Below are positions 1-8,611 of a stretch of 64,000 nucleotides of DNA, in pieces; position 1 is the first letter of the stretch, and every line of letters begins with the position of its first letter. Under the pieces are notes generated by a model that was not told the DNA's origin, searched no databases, and was given only the letters and a program-made list of their open reading frames with translations. A program made the translations under genes and the position numbers. The stretch comes from Bifidobacteriaceae bacterium. Its GTDB lineage: Bacteria; Actinomycetota; Actinomycetes; Actinomycetales; WQXJ01. Location: contig JAIRYJ010000037.1 in NCBI GenBank assembly GCA_031267825.1, forward strand, positions 55,158 to 119,157, in the 5' to 3' direction.

Positions 1-60
1 GTTCAAGGGCACCTCTGGCGCCAGGTCGTGTTCCCGGGCAGTGACTGGGTCGATGTTTAG
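1..60 (+). CDS. Possible 3' end of an upstream gene (partial)
   Basis: Frame 1 is open from the window edge to a TAG at 58-60 and would encode a 19-residue tail ending in FPGSDWVDV. The reading direction fits the glycosyltransferase genes that follow. Nineteen codons are too few to identify a family and an open frame this short can occur by chance, so this is only a candidate C-terminus of a gene cut by the window edge. Positions 61-273 contain no other reading frame I would support and probably hold the promoter or leader of the next gene. Confidence 0.3.
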   Translation, partial: VQGHLWRQVVFPGSDWVDV

Positions 61-273
61 CACGTCGCGACGGAATGCTCTCCGCGGGCTAGTTTTGGGC
101 GGCCCCGCCTGACCAGCAAGCTAGGCGTAGACTCAGCCGGGCGGCAGGAGAACCGTAGAAGCCGTAGCTCGTTCCACCGGGAAGAACCGCAGGAGTGGGC
201 CCACGGAGTTCGGCTTAGCCTATCCTGATGCGTCACTGTCGGGGAATGTTGTGTTTGGGAAGTAGGTGCTTGC

Positions 274-1158
274 ATGGGTCCGTCGGATATGGAGAACTAC
301 GGCGAACAAGTCAATCGCCGAGTTGCCGTCGTGATGGCGGTCCGCAACGGGATGAAATACCTGCCTGAGCAACTCGGCTCGATCGTTGGGCAGAGTTGTA
401 CGCCTTCGGAGATCGCGGTTGTGGACGACATGTCCACAGATGGCAGTGCGGAGTACATCGAAGTAACATGTCGCGAGATTGCGGAAGTGAAAGTCCTGTC
501 GGCGGGATCCCACACGGGGCGATCGGTCAATGGCCGAATTGGTGCCAATTTCGCTAAGGGTCTGCGGGCCACATCTCCGGGGACGGACTTGATCGCGTTC
601 TGCGATCAGGATGACATCTGGGAACCTGACCGCCTCGAGCACCAAACGGCTCGCCTGAGTTGTTCCGCGGGCAGGTTGATGACAACGTCCGATGCGGAGA
701 TCATTGATGGCGAAAGTGAGCCGACTGGATCGCGGTTATGGGCTCAGTTCGGTATTAGGGAGGACTGGAATCAGTTGCCGCTGCATGACCAAATACAACG
801 CATTTTGGCCCAATCGGTTGCGGTCGGAGCAACATCAATGATCCGTCGGGAGTTTGCGCTTGCTGTTGGTGACCCGCCCAGGGGACTGCTCCACGACAGG
901 TGGTGGTCCATCGCGGCCGCCACGCATGGCGGACTTGACCTTGATCCCACGGTAACGGTCAAGTATCGGGTACACGCTGGCCAAGCGGCTGGATTGGCCA
1001 GTAACAGCAGGCCATCGGCGATGGCGCTGAGGCTGGTGCGTGAGCCCGCGGATCTAGTGCGGCAAATCGTAGCTATCTCAGCGCTCCGGAAGGCCGCGCC
1101 AGAAGCGGCTAAAGACTTAAGCTACCGGTCCATCGTGCGGGCGGTTCTCAAGAGATGA
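274..1158 (+). CDS. Family 2 glycosyltransferase (rhamnosyltransferase-like)
   Basis: A 294-residue GT-A type glycosyltransferase, expected to move a sugar from a nucleotide-sugar donor to a growing surface polysaccharide at the inner face of the membrane. The N-terminal strand VAVVMAVRNG (about 17-26), the VVDDMSTDGS loop (49-58) and the metal-binding FCDQDDIW segment (109-116) are typical of GT2 enzymes, especially the rhamnosyltransferase-like branch; acceptor and donor cannot be read from sequence. The stop overlaps the next start (ATGA at 1155), so the two genes are translationally coupled. An in-frame ATG at 289 is a possible alternative start. No transmembrane segment is evident. Confidence 0.88.
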   Translation: MGPSDMENYGEQVNRRVAVVMAVRNGMKYLPEQLGSIVGQSCTPSEIAVVDDMSTDGSAEYIEVTCREIAEVKVLSAGSHTGRSVNGRIGANFAKGLRATSPGTDLIAFCDQDDIWEPDRLEHQTARLSCSAGRLMTTSDAEIIDGESEPTGSRLWAQFGIREDWNQLPLHDQIQRILAQSVAVGATSMIRREFALAVGDPPRGLLHDRWWSIAAATHGGLDLDPTVTVKYRVHAGQAAGLASNSRPSAMALRLVREPADLVRQIVAISALRKAAPEAAKDLSYRSIVRAVLKR

Positions 1159-2213
1159 CGCGGGACCCGGAGCCTGCCGATGCGCAGCCACCTTTACGCC
1201 GTGACACCAGCCGCCCGGACCTGGGATCCAGCCCGCCTCTCCAGGGAGATGGGCAGAAAAAAGCGTTCGCAATACTCGTAGCGACATACCGCAGGCCAAG
1301 GCAGTTGCTCGATTTGCTTGAGTCAATTGGCCGTGCGAATGCCCGCGAAAAGTTTGATGTAGTGGTCGTTGATAATGACCCAGATCGCAGTGCGATCACC
1401 GCGCTTGCCGACTACCCAGAACCTGACGGATGGAGACTGATCGTTGCTCATGAGGAGCGACCAGGCATCGCGGCCGCCCGCAACAGGGGATTGGGAATCG
1501 CCGCAGGGCACTACAACTTCTATTGTTTCGTTGACGACGATGAAGTTGTGCCACCGCATTGGCTAGACGGCGTGATGAACTGGGCGAACCAGGAATCCGT
1601 TGATGCTGTTTCGGGGCCAGTTCGTTCGGTGTTTGCGACCGAGCCGCCAGCTTGGGCACGGTTGGGGGGTTTTTTTGAAGCGCCGGAGACCGAGTCTGGA
1701 CGGCATGTGCCTCAGGCCGCTACAAATAACCTAGTCATGAAGGCGGATGCCCTGGAGAGGTTTGGGGTGAGTCGGTTCGATGAACGCTTCAGCGAGTCCG
1801 GTGGTTCTGACATTTTCCTTACGGCTCAGCTAGTTACCGCAGGAGCGACGATCGTTTGGGACAACGGCATGGAAGTGGTGGAGACGGTGCCTTTAGAGCG
1901 GTGCCGAGGCACCTGGATCGCAAGAAGGGCAATCCGTACTGGAGGAACGCATGGCCGTGTGATGCTGTGGCGTCCGGACACCGGTGTGGGCCGACCGGGG
2001 AGTTTTCTCAGAAGACTAGTAGTTGTTGCGCATGGCCTTGCCCGAATGCTCGCAGGTGCGCTTGCGGTGCTGACGTGTCCGCTGGTGAATCACTATGCCC
2101 GGGGGGCTGGAGGTCTCCGGAAACTTCTGCGAGGCATTGGCTTTGTAGGCGTCGGGTTTGGTCTGTACGTCAACGAGTACCGGCGGACTCCGGAGAACAA
2201 GGAAATGTCATAG
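1155..2213 (+). CDS. Family 2 glycosyltransferase with hydrophobic C-terminus
   Basis: A 352-residue GT2 enzyme. The fold begins around residue 38 (FAILVATYRRPRQ), with the nucleotide-binding VVVDNDPD (70-77) and the metal site FVDDDE (125-130). A GIAAARNRGL segment, common in this family, lies between them. The last 70 residues contain two hydrophobic stretches separated by basic residues (around LARMLAGALAVLT and IGFVGVGFGLYV), which suggests anchoring to the inner leaflet. The gene overlaps the upstream glycosyltransferase by four bases, so both probably act on the same surface glycan. Substrate is not predictable. The first 35 residues are polar and poorly conserved-looking, so a later start is possible. 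Confidence 0.87.
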   Translation: MTRDPEPADAQPPLRRDTSRPDLGSSPPLQGDGQKKAFAILVATYRRPRQLLDLLESIGRANAREKFDVVVVDNDPDRSAITALADYPEPDGWRLIVAHEERPGIAAARNRGLGIAAGHYNFYCFVDDDEVVPPHWLDGVMNWANQESVDAVSGPVRSVFATEPPAWARLGGFFEAPETESGRHVPQAATNNLVMKADALERFGVSRFDERFSESGGSDIFLTAQLVTAGATIVWDNGMEVVETVPLERCRGTWIARRAIRTGGTHGRVMLWRPDTGVGRPGSFLRRLVVVAHGLARMLAGALAVLTCPLVNHYARGAGGLRKLLRGIGFVGVGFGLYVNEYRRTPENKEMS

Positions 2214-2696
2214 CCTGACCTCGCCCGGCCGGTGGCGCTTTACCTGCGGGCAGCGACCTGGTTGCTAGAAACGTGAGCCAATCATCATTAACCCATGGCA
2301 GACCACCAACGGTTGCCGGGTGACAGGTGGTTGGCGGTGAGCCGGGACGATGCCGACCCTCGGGGAACGCTCCTGGTCCGTCTTGGGTGCTGGGCATGTT
2401 GGTGGGCTGGGAGCTGGTGGGGCGGCATCGGGCAAATTGAAACCAGCGTGCGGCCGCACAACCACAGGTGTGGTTCGATGACCACAGCGCGCGGATGGGC
2501 AGCGGGCTGAGCCAGCCGTTGCGGTGCTGGATCGCCTTTTCGGTGTGGAGCAAGACGCCGCGGACCACCCGGTCAGCGAAACGGCGTCGAATAGGTGGTC
2601 GCCAGGGCGCGTCGCCGTGAATTCGCGGCCCATGGTTGGGTCGGCTGATTCGCCGGGTGTCAGCAGGTGGTTTGCCGTCAGTCGATCTGACTGTGG
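2214..2696. other. Intergenic region without a supported gene
   Basis: This 483-bp stretch separates the plus-strand glycosyltransferases from the minus-strand vapBC pair. Minus-strand frames of 120-130 codons exist (stops at 2170 and 2265), but they overlap each other, start without ribosome-binding sites and have the Pro/Arg/Ser-rich composition of GC-rich shadow frames. It carries one GCGGCATCGG copy near 2423 of the short motif discussed in the findings. It could be remnant coding DNA, but no family is recognisable. Confidence 0.5.
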
Positions 2697-3131
2697 TTAA
2701 TCGTCGATCATTCTGGCCGCGACCGCCGGCTCAAGCCACTTCAGACCAGGTACCTGGGCAAAGACCGGGTCCGTCGAGATCACCACCGTTACCCCACAGA
2801 CCAGTGCTGTTGCTGCGTGGACAGCGTCGCGGCCGCGGATGGTGGGCGATATCTCGATCAGTCGCATAGCTTCTTCAAGCACGGCTGTATCAAAAGGCAT
2901 GACCTCGAAGACCGCGGCTACATCCCGACCGTCCCGCACGGCCGCTAAACGGTCCGATGTCACCCGCATCCGGTGGTAGATCAACTCCCGAATCATCTCA
3001 GCGCTGGCCACGCCAGTCAGACGGCCAGCTCCGGCCGCCCGGAGAAGAGCTAGACACGGCTCCTTAGCCGGGTGTGGGCCACCTAAGGCGTAGATGGGAA
3101 TGTTGGAGTCAACCAAGGCGGCCAAACTCAT
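2697..3131 (-). CDS. vapC: PIN-domain toxin, VapC family
   Basis: A 144-residue PIN-domain ribonuclease, the toxin of a type II toxin-antitoxin pair; VapC enzymes typically cut tRNA or rRNA and stop translation when freed from the antitoxin. The acidic metal-binding set is visible: D8 (LVDSN), E45 (SAEMIRE), D102 (GRDAVHAAT) and D121 (ISTDPVF). Length and domain boundaries are normal for the family, so it looks intact. Its start overlaps the antitoxin stop by four bases, the usual coupling. The RNA target cannot be predicted. Confidence 0.88.
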   Translation of the reverse strand: MSLAALVDSNIPIYALGGPHPAKEPCLALLRAAGAGRLTGVASAEMIRELIYHRMRVTSDRLAAVRDGRDVAAVFEVMPFDTAVLEEAMRLIEISPTIRGRDAVHAATALVCGVTVVISTDPVFAQVPGLKWLEPAVAARMIDD

Positions 3132-3403
3132 GCGCCGGGCTCCCCGAACATCTCCCTTTCGATGCTGGCCTTGATAACAGGCCAGTCTTCGGACGGGGTC
3201 TCATTCGACGCTTCAGCGCGGCGCAATAGCCGTTCCACCGCTGCACGCCTGCCAGACCCAACGCGGGTCAATTTCTCATCTACGGCCTCACGGACAACCG
3301 CGGCAACTGATTTGCCTTGGGATCTGGCTAGACGCTCCAACATTTCGCCGCGCTCTGGGTCAATCAGTATTTGCAGGCGCCGCTCCAACACTGCAATGCT
3401 CAT
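3128..3403 (-). CDS. vapB: Ribbon-helix-helix antitoxin, VapB family
   Basis: A 91-residue protein with an N-terminal ribbon-helix-helix DNA-binding segment (about residues 8-45: RLQILIDPERGEMLERLARS, then a second helix with a VAAVVREAVDEKL segment). The acidic tail (about 65-91, ending IEREMFGEPGA) is the expected toxin-binding region. It should dimerise, repress its own promoter and neutralise the VapC encoded by the overlapping downstream gene. No strong ribosome-binding site precedes the ATG. Gene order antitoxin-toxin with a 4-bp overlap is standard for vapBC. Confidence 0.85.
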   Translation of the reverse strand: MSIAVLERRLQILIDPERGEMLERLARSQGKSVAAVVREAVDEKLTRVGSGRRAAVERLLRRAEASNETPSEDWPVIKASIEREMFGEPGA

Positions 3404-3565
3404 AAGTTAGCATGTGCAGCGCTTGGGACAAGGGTCCGACGAGACTCATGATTACGGCCCGCGTGGAGGGGCCTGTGCCTCACGGATTTTTGCCCGCGTA
3501 GCGAACCCCTCTTCCATACCGGTGGCGAGGGCCGCCACGGTGGGCGGATGGGAAGCGGGTTGTCG

Positions 3566-3823
3566 ATGCTGTCAAGAGCCGGGATCACCAAGAAGTACGC
3601 CAGCCGGTACGCCAAAGCGCCGAAGAAACTGAAGTCGTAGATCCTCACCCAGTTGTGCGACGTGACCGGATGGTCCAGGGACAACGCACGGCGCCTGGCA
3701 CCGACCAAGACCCGCCGCCTGGAGGAGCAAACCAAACCCAAACCGCCCGACCCGAAGGGCGTCAAACGCTGCGGCCCAGACCCCATGGCCGGGTCCCAGC
3801 GTGGAGGGACGAAAAACGAGTGA
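3566..3823 (+). pseudogene. Degraded integrase-type transposase, N-terminal fragment
   Basis: The frame beginning at ATG 3566 reads LSRAGITKKYASRYAKAPKK, then LKS, an in-frame TAG at 3638, then a segment containing LCDVTGW and RRRLAPTK, and stops at 3821. This resembles the N-terminus of a large actinobacterial transposase group (a basic segment, then an L-C-x-x-TGW motif, then an R-rich helix) upstream of an integrase core. The catalytic domain is absent. Just downstream (about 3850-3900) two related words, gggcatttcatctatgaggc and gggcacttgactttgaggc, resemble the repeated ends of such elements. Family assignment is from memory of related proteins, so moderate confidence. Confidence 0.55.
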
Positions 3824-4081
3824 CGCTGTAGTCCAGACCCCGTCGTTACGCGGGCATTTCATCTATGAGGCACGAGGAACGTTTCGCGGGCACTTGACTT
3901 TGAGGCACCTCGGGGTCAGCAGCGCAGTGTTTTCCTTTGGGAACACCAGCGTGTCCGCGGCTGAGATAGGGATGAAACCAGGCGCCGACCCGCGCTGGGG
4001 AAATCGGAGAGGCTGGGAGCCGGCGGGGCGGGCGATTGATGCAGAGGCGCATCAATAATGATGCAAGGCTAGAAGCATGGT

Positions 4082-4225
4082 GTGAGAACCACTGTTGACC
4101 TACCGGAGGCTCTGTACGCCAGAGTCAAACGCCACGCCGAATCGCACCAACAGTCGCTCCTGGCGACATTCGACCAAGCTCTAGCCGCGGCCTATCCGGC
4201 GGACACTTACCTCATCGGTACGTAG
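4082..4225 (+). CDS. Small ribbon-helix-helix antitoxin-like protein, no toxin partner
   Basis: A 47-codon frame missing from the ORF track. It starts at GTG 4082 and reads MRTTVDLPEALYARVKRHAE then SHQQSLLATFDQALAAAYPA and a short tail. The TTVDLPEALYARVKRHA segment is characteristic of VapB-type ribbon-helix-helix antitoxins. No toxin frame follows: after 20 bp the minus-strand ugd gene begins. The acidic toxin-binding tail is short, so this is either an orphan antitoxin or what is left of a pair after loss of the toxin. The preceding ATG at 4077 is followed at once by an in-frame stop and cannot be the start. Confidence 0.5.
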   Translation: MRTTVDLPEALYARVKRHAESHQQSLLATFDQALAAAYPADTYLIGT

Positions 4226-4246
4226 GAGGCCGCTTTCGCCAGCCTC

Positions 4247-5410
4247 CTAGTCGCGGCGGTAAACGTCCCGGGTATAAAGCTTGTCCGCCACATCCGTCAG
4301 TTCCTCAGACCAGCGGTTAGCGACAATGACATCCGCCTGATCTTTGAATGTTTCCAGATCAGACACCACAGTGGCGCCGTCAAGAGACGGCGCGTCAAGC
4401 AACGGTTCGTAAATGATGATCTCCAAGCCCGCCCTCGCCAGCCTGGCCATAACCCCCAGAATGGCTGACTCACGGAAATTGTCAGACCCCGTTTTCATGG
4501 TTAGACGGTAAATACCGACCTTCTTCGGGGTACGGGCCAAAATAGCCGCCGCTATATAATCCATCCGCGTGCTATTGGATTCAACAATCGCGGTAATCAG
4601 GTTCTGCGGTAACAACCCATAATTGGCCAGCAGTTGGCGTGAATCCTTCGGTAAGCAGTACCCGCCATAACCGAACGACGGGTTGTTGTAATGGTCACCG
4701 ATGCGAGGATCCAGCGCCACAGCCCCCACAATCTCCGCCGTTCTCAAGTCGTGGACAGCCGCGTAAGTGTCCAGTTCATTGAAAAACGCGACCCGCAACG
4801 CCAAATACGTGTTAGCGAACAGTTTGGCCGCCTCCGCTTCAGACGGCCCAGTCAACAGGACCGGAGGATCGTTAAGAGCCGCCTCCGACAGCAGATCAGC
4901 TACCTCTTGCCCCAGCGCCGACCGGTCACCCACCACAATCCGCGAAGGCCTCAAGTTATCCTCCAAGGCGCGTGATTCGCGTAGAAACTCCGGCACAAAA
5001 ACAATGCCCGCGCCAGGATGCTTAGCCCGCATCCGTTCAGTAAACCCAACCGGAACCGTCGACTTGATAACAAAAGTGGCTTGCGGGACTTGGAGGGCGG
5101 CATCGTCCAAAACCTGTTCCAGCGAACTTGTGTCAAAGCTGCCACTTTGGTGATCGTAATTAGTTGGAGTCGCCAAAATGACATAACTGGCGTTCTGGCA
5201 AGCCTGTTCCAGTGAAGTGGTAGCCGAAAGGTTAAGCTCGGCTGATTGCAGGAAATCTCCCAGAGTCGCGTCATAGAACGGCGACCGGCGCGAGTTGACC
5301 AAATCAACTTTGGTCGGGTCAATGTCGCAAACCGTCACCTGATGGCGTTGGGCTAGAACAGCGGCCAGCGTCAAACCGACATAACCGGCACCGATCACGG
5401 CGATCCGCAT
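4247..5410 (-). CDS. ugd: UDP-glucose 6-dehydrogenase
   Basis: A 387-residue NAD-dependent enzyme that oxidises UDP-glucose twice to UDP-glucuronate, a donor for acidic surface glycans; it acts in the cytosol. The N-terminal Rossmann motif is IGAGYVGLTLA (6-16). The catalytic cysteine is C252 in FGYGGYCLPKDSRQLLANY, close to the sequence of the short E. coli Ugd, whose length this matches. Conserved TPTNYD and STVPVGFT segments are present. It stands alone on the minus strand; the glycosyltransferases at the left edge are a plausible consumer of its product, but that link is inferred. The UDP-glucose specificity is by family resemblance. Confidence 0.92.
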   Translation of the reverse strand: MRIAVIGAGYVGLTLAAVLAQRHQVTVCDIDPTKVDLVNSRRSPFYDATLGDFLQSAELNLSATTSLEQACQNASYVILATPTNYDHQSGSFDTSSLEQVLDDAALQVPQATFVIKSTVPVGFTERMRAKHPGAGIVFVPEFLRESRALEDNLRPSRIVVGDRSALGQEVADLLSEAALNDPPVLLTGPSEAEAAKLFANTYLALRVAFFNELDTYAAVHDLRTAEIVGAVALDPRIGDHYNNPSFGYGGYCLPKDSRQLLANYGLLPQNLITAIVESNSTRMDYIAAAILARTPKKVGIYRLTMKTGSDNFRESAILGVMARLARAGLEIIIYEPLLDAPSLDGATVVSDLETFKDQADVIVANRWSEELTDVADKLYTRDVYRRD

Positions 5411-5824
5411 AGTTGTGGAGCCTCTCTATTGGGGTACGCCCGGTCCTGGGCAACTCCAGCAGTGTAGTACCGGCGCGAAGGCACCAATAGACCGGCCCAG
5501 AAGACCAGGCCGGGGCGCTGACTGGTGTGCCACCGGGACTGGGCGGAGGTCTGGCCAGGGGGTTGGGCAGGGGACTGGGCGCGGGTCTGGCCAGGGGGCT
5601 GGGCAAGGGCCTGGGCGCGGGTCTGGGCAGAGGGGTTGGCCCAAGGTCGGTAAGGCACACTCGCCTCTGGCCGTGAGCGGCTGCGCGGCGTCACTCTGAC
5701 TTGCTCCGCCATCAGTCTGGGCTCGTCATGTCGGCGCCACTGAGGCCAGCGAGTGTCTGGCCGTTCTGGGCGGTTATGGGCATAAGCGCGGCAGAACTGC
5801 CCACAGGTGTTGTAACCTTGAGTC
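5411..5824. repeat. Intergenic region with degenerate GGTCTGGSC tandem repeats
   Basis: Between divergent ugd and the HTH gene. Positions about 5525-5645 consist of imperfect 12-18 bp units built on ggtctggccag, ggactgggc and gggcctgggc, giving Pro-rich shadow peptides on the minus strand that should not be read as protein. Near the right end, TAACCT at 5813-5818 lies seven bases before the ATG at 5825 and could be a -10 element for a leaderless transcript. No gene is supported here. Confidence 0.6.
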
Positions 5825-6151
5825 ATGGAAAGCGTCGTGATCCCGCCCGCGTCGGTGAAACTGAACCCGAGCCGGGAGTCGGATTGGGCCAGAGCCGTAC
5901 TCGACTTCGTGTCCAAAGCCGCGAGCGAAGGTAAGACCGTCCTGGTCAGCGCGGATGAGAGAACGTTTTCCCCGGGCCAGGCGGCCCAGATCGCGAACGT
6001 TTCGCGCATGACCATTCAGCGTCGGATCGAGGATGGGACCATCAAAGCTGTCAAGCGGGGTTCGCGGTGGCGGATCGCGGAATCCGAGTTGGAACGCTAC
6101 CGCTGGCAGGTTTACGCCGACACGGTGGCGGGGATGGCGGATGACTTCTGA
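5825..6151 (+). CDS. Excisionase-type helix-turn-helix antitoxin
   Basis: A 108-residue protein with a C-terminal excisionase-like winged HTH (about 50-95: SPGQAAQIANVSRMTIQRRI, then a basic wing KRGSRWRIAESELERYR). In actinomycetes, genes of this type commonly precede a PIN-domain toxin whose start overlaps the antitoxin stop, as seen here (ATG 6141, stop 6149-6151). It is expected to repress its promoter and neutralise the toxin. No Shine-Dalgarno sequence precedes the ATG; a possible -10 seven bases upstream suggests a leaderless message. The protein itself appears complete, unlike its partner. Confidence 0.75.
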   Translation: MESVVIPPASVKLNPSRESDWARAVLDFVSKAASEGKTVLVSADERTFSPGQAAQIANVSRMTIQRRIEDGTIKAVKRGSRWRIAESELERYRWQVYADTVAGMADDF

Positions 6152-6421
6152 AGCCCGCTTCTCGGTCTTCGTTGACGCCGACGTGCTGGCGGTGCCGCAG
6201 TCCCGTCAGTTGAAACGCTGCTGCCTCACTTCTGGCCCAGATGGCGCCCGGACCTACGGATCTTCTGCCCTGATCCGCTCACGTGGCGCATCCTGGCGGC
6301 CGCATCGCTGCTCGATGTGCTGGCGGTGTCTGAGGGCAACTACCCAATCAATGAGACGCTCCGGATAGAGACCGAAGCCGCCGTGGCGGCATCAAAACTC
6401 GATCTGTCGACACCCACCTAA
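6141..6421 (+). pseudogene. Broken PIN-domain toxin
   Basis: Starting at ATG 6141, inside the antitoxin's last codons, the frame opens as a PIN domain (FSVFVDADVLAVPQSRQ) with the first active-site aspartate. After about 25 codons the coding sense moves to another frame, which reads HFWPRWRPDLRIFCPDPLTW and then a helix with LDVLAVSEGNYPINETL, ending at TAA 6419. The ORF track's 111-residue frame at 6033 follows the non-native frame through this region. The middle of the domain with the other acidic residues is missing, so the toxin is inactive by deletion plus frameshift while the antitoxin is kept. Confidence 0.7.
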
Positions 6422-6459
6422 CCAGGCCGGGCCGCATCAGCCAGCCCGCATCAACCCGC

Positions 6460-7428
6460 CTAACCAGCCCGGGCCGCGTCGGCCCGTCGCTGAGTCGCCC
6501 GGGTCAGATCATTCGGCACACCGGTGATGGCGGCGATGATGTCCTCGTAGGACACGTCAGCCATTGGCGCTTCACCGTTGATCCGGCCGTGCCGCATCAC
6601 CACCAGTCGGTCCGCCACAGCTTGAACATCAGCCAGAATGTGGCTGATCAGCATCACGCCGTAGCCCAGGTCACGCAAATGTTCAATCAGATTGAGGACT
6701 TCAGCGGTTTGTGTGACGGACAGTGAGGATGTCGGCTCATCGAGCACAACTATCCGAGGCGACCCGAGCAGCGCCCGCGCCACCGCCGTTGACTGGCGCT
6801 GCCCGCCAGATAAGGCCGCCACCTTGGTCCGCACCGAAGGCAGCCGGGCGCCGATCCGCCCAAAAACTGACCGCGCGATGTCCTCCATGGCGGCCTCTTT
6901 CATGACGCCATAGGCCCGAGCCTCGCGCCCCAGGAACAGGTTCGCCACAATATCCAGGTTGTCGCACAACGCCAGGTCCTGGAAAACGGTCGCAACGCCT
7001 AGTTCGTGGGCGGCGGCCGGTGTTGGGATCAAGGTTGGCCGCCCATCCAAGTAGATCGTTCCTGAATCTGGCGGGTGAACCCCGGCGATTGTTTTAGCCA
7101 GAACTGATTTGCCGGCCGCGTTGTCACCCACCACAGCGACCACTTCATGGGCCCGGATGTCAAAGTCGACATGGTCTAAAGCACGCACCGAACCGAATTT
7201 CTTGCAGACGCCGCGGAGCGAAAGTATGGGCGGCGGCAGGGGGCTGCTGGGTTTGGTAACTTGACCAGTGGACGATGCCGCCCGGTCGGAATCGTCCACT
7301 ACTTGGGTCGCGCTGGGGGCCGGGTTTTGCGAAGTGTCCCGGGCTGGGTTTGAGGCCCGGCTGGGGACCGCGCTTGAGGCTGGGTTCTGACTAGCGTCTC
7401 GGGCTGGGTTCCGATGGTCAGTTGGCAT
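6460..7428 (-). CDS. Sugar ABC importer ATPase, single-domain (FrcA-like)
   Basis: A 322-residue ABC ATPase with one nucleotide-binding domain. It shows Walker A GDNAAGKS (about 101-108), a Q-loop FQDLAL, signature LSGGQ, Walker B RIVVLDEP and a switch histidine in LISHI. Single-domain ATPases of this kind (FrcA type) energise carbohydrate uptake systems and usually sit beside a permease and binding protein; neither is adjacent here. The first 65 residues are a low-complexity tail with an imperfect duplication of NPARDTSQNPAPSA, unusual for the family. The start lies in the last codons of the ROK gene (ATGCCAACTGA), so the pair is coupled. It may serve a permease elsewhere or be left over from a decayed operon. 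Confidence 0.85.
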   Translation of the reverse strand: MPTDHRNPARDASQNPASSAVPSRASNPARDTSQNPAPSATQVVDDSDRAASSTGQVTKPSSPLPPPILSLRGVCKKFGSVRALDHVDFDIRAHEVVAVVGDNAAGKSVLAKTIAGVHPPDSGTIYLDGRPTLIPTPAAAHELGVATVFQDLALCDNLDIVANLFLGREARAYGVMKEAAMEDIARSVFGRIGARLPSVRTKVAALSGGQRQSTAVARALLGSPRIVVLDEPTSSLSVTQTAEVLNLIEHLRDLGYGVMLISHILADVQAVADRLVVMRHGRINGEAPMADVSYEDIIAAITGVPNDLTRATQRRADAARAG

Positions 7429-8611
7429 AGCTCACCTCTGTAATATCGGCCGTCAAACTGACCGAATCCAAGGCCAGAGCGGTGGCGCCACGGACTGGGG
7501 CAAGGTCTCCGAGGGCGGCCTGAACAATCCTCAACGGTGACGCCGGATTGCGCAGCACAGCCCGCCCGGCCTCGTTCCGGATCGGGTCAAGTAGCAGGTC
7601 ACCGCAACGGGCCAGTTCACCGCCAATCACCACGACGCGCGGATTGATGACGTTGGCTAAAGCCGCCACAGCGACGCCCACAAAAAGGCCGGCATCGGCC
7701 ACGACCCGTGAACAACCAGCGTCACCAGCCAGGCACTGGTTGACTACATCACGTAAAGACAGGTTGCCGTGGGTGGCGCGGAGCGATTCGACCAAAGCGT
7801 TGGCGTTGACGACGGTTTCAAGGCAGCCACGGTTACCGCAATGGCAGATGGCGCCACTGTCCACCACCCGAATGTGGCCGATCTCCCCGGCCGTACCAGC
7901 CGCACCGCGGAAGATCTGACCGTCAATCACCAGACCGGCCCCAACGCCGTGGCCAACATAAACATAGGCCGCCACATCGGCTCCTTGCGCCGCCCCGAAA
8001 CGGCGTTCGGCGAGGGCCGCCAGGTTGGCGTCATTGTCAACAAAAACGGGTGTATCCAGGCGCCGGGCCATTGATGGGGCGATCTGAACCTCATCCCAGC
8101 CGCGCTGGATACCGTGCACTGGCAAACTGCCGTCACGGTGGTCAACTGGTGCGGCGATGCCTAAACCAACACCGCGCAGTTCCTCATGTGAGGCGCCAAT
8201 CGATTCGAGCAGGTCAGCGATCAGTAAAGCCGCCCGGTCCATGCCGGTGTCCGCCCGGTGATCGGCTGGCAGTGGCATGTGCTGCTGCGCGATGACCGTT
8301 CCGACCAGGTCTGATAGTTCGATTCGCAATGTTCGTGAGGCGAAATGAACTCCCGCCACCAGGCCAAGCCGCCTAGCTAACGAGACTTGCAGGGCCCGAC
8401 GTCCGGAGCGTGACACTGGGCTGGTGGTGACCACACCGTTGGCGGTTAGTTCCTTGACAATGTTTGACACTGTGGCGGTCGACAGGCCCGCCGCGTCGGC
8501 GATTTCAACTTGGGTCAGGGCGCCGAACCGTTTGATGGCGTCCAGAATGCGCCCGCGGTTGGCTTCGCGCAGGGAACTTTGTGATCCCAGGGTGGGCCGC
8601 TCCGTGGTCAC
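7418..8611 (-). CDS. ROK-family transcriptional repressor
   Basis: A 397-residue regulator of the ROK (NagC/XylR-like) group: an N-terminal winged HTH (about 19-62, with LTQVEIADAAGLSTATVSNI) and a C-terminal sugar-kinase-like domain. The latter keeps VFVDNDANLAAL (189-200), the GEIGHI histidine segment (242-247) and the zinc-binding CHCGNRGCLE cluster (256-265). Such proteins normally bind a sugar or sugar phosphate and release DNA. It is divergent from the ChvE/GguAB importer, which makes that operon and the coupled ATPase gene its likely targets; the inducer is unknown. No unusual features. Confidence 0.9.
   Translation of the reverse strand: MTTERPTLGSQSSLREANRGRILDAIKRFGALTQVEIADAAGLSTATVSNIVKELTANGVVTTSPVSRSGRRALQVSLARRLGLVAGVHFASRTLRIELSDLVGTVIAQQHMPLPADHRADTGMDRAALLIADLLESIGASHEELRGVGLGIAAPVDHRDGSLPVHGIQRGWDEVQIAPSMARRLDTPVFVDNDANLAALAERRFGAAQGADVAAYVYVGHGVGAGLVIDGQIFRGAAGTAGEIGHIRVVDSGAICHCGNRGCLETVVNANALVESLRATHGNLSLRDVVNQCLAGDAGCSRVVADAGLFVGVAVAALANVINPRVVVIGGELARCGDLLLDPIRNEAGRAVLRNPASPLRIVQAALGDLAPVRGATALALDSVSLTADITEVSYAN

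Noticed and set aside
2170-2633. Minus-strand frames of 120-130 codons
   Set aside because: Mutually overlapping, no ribosome-binding site and no recognisable domain; kept only as unassigned intergenic DNA.
5395-6015. 206-residue minus-strand frame over the ugd/HTH gap
   Set aside because: It runs through the GGTCTGGSC low-complexity tract and antisense to the HTH gene; composition is that of a shadow frame.
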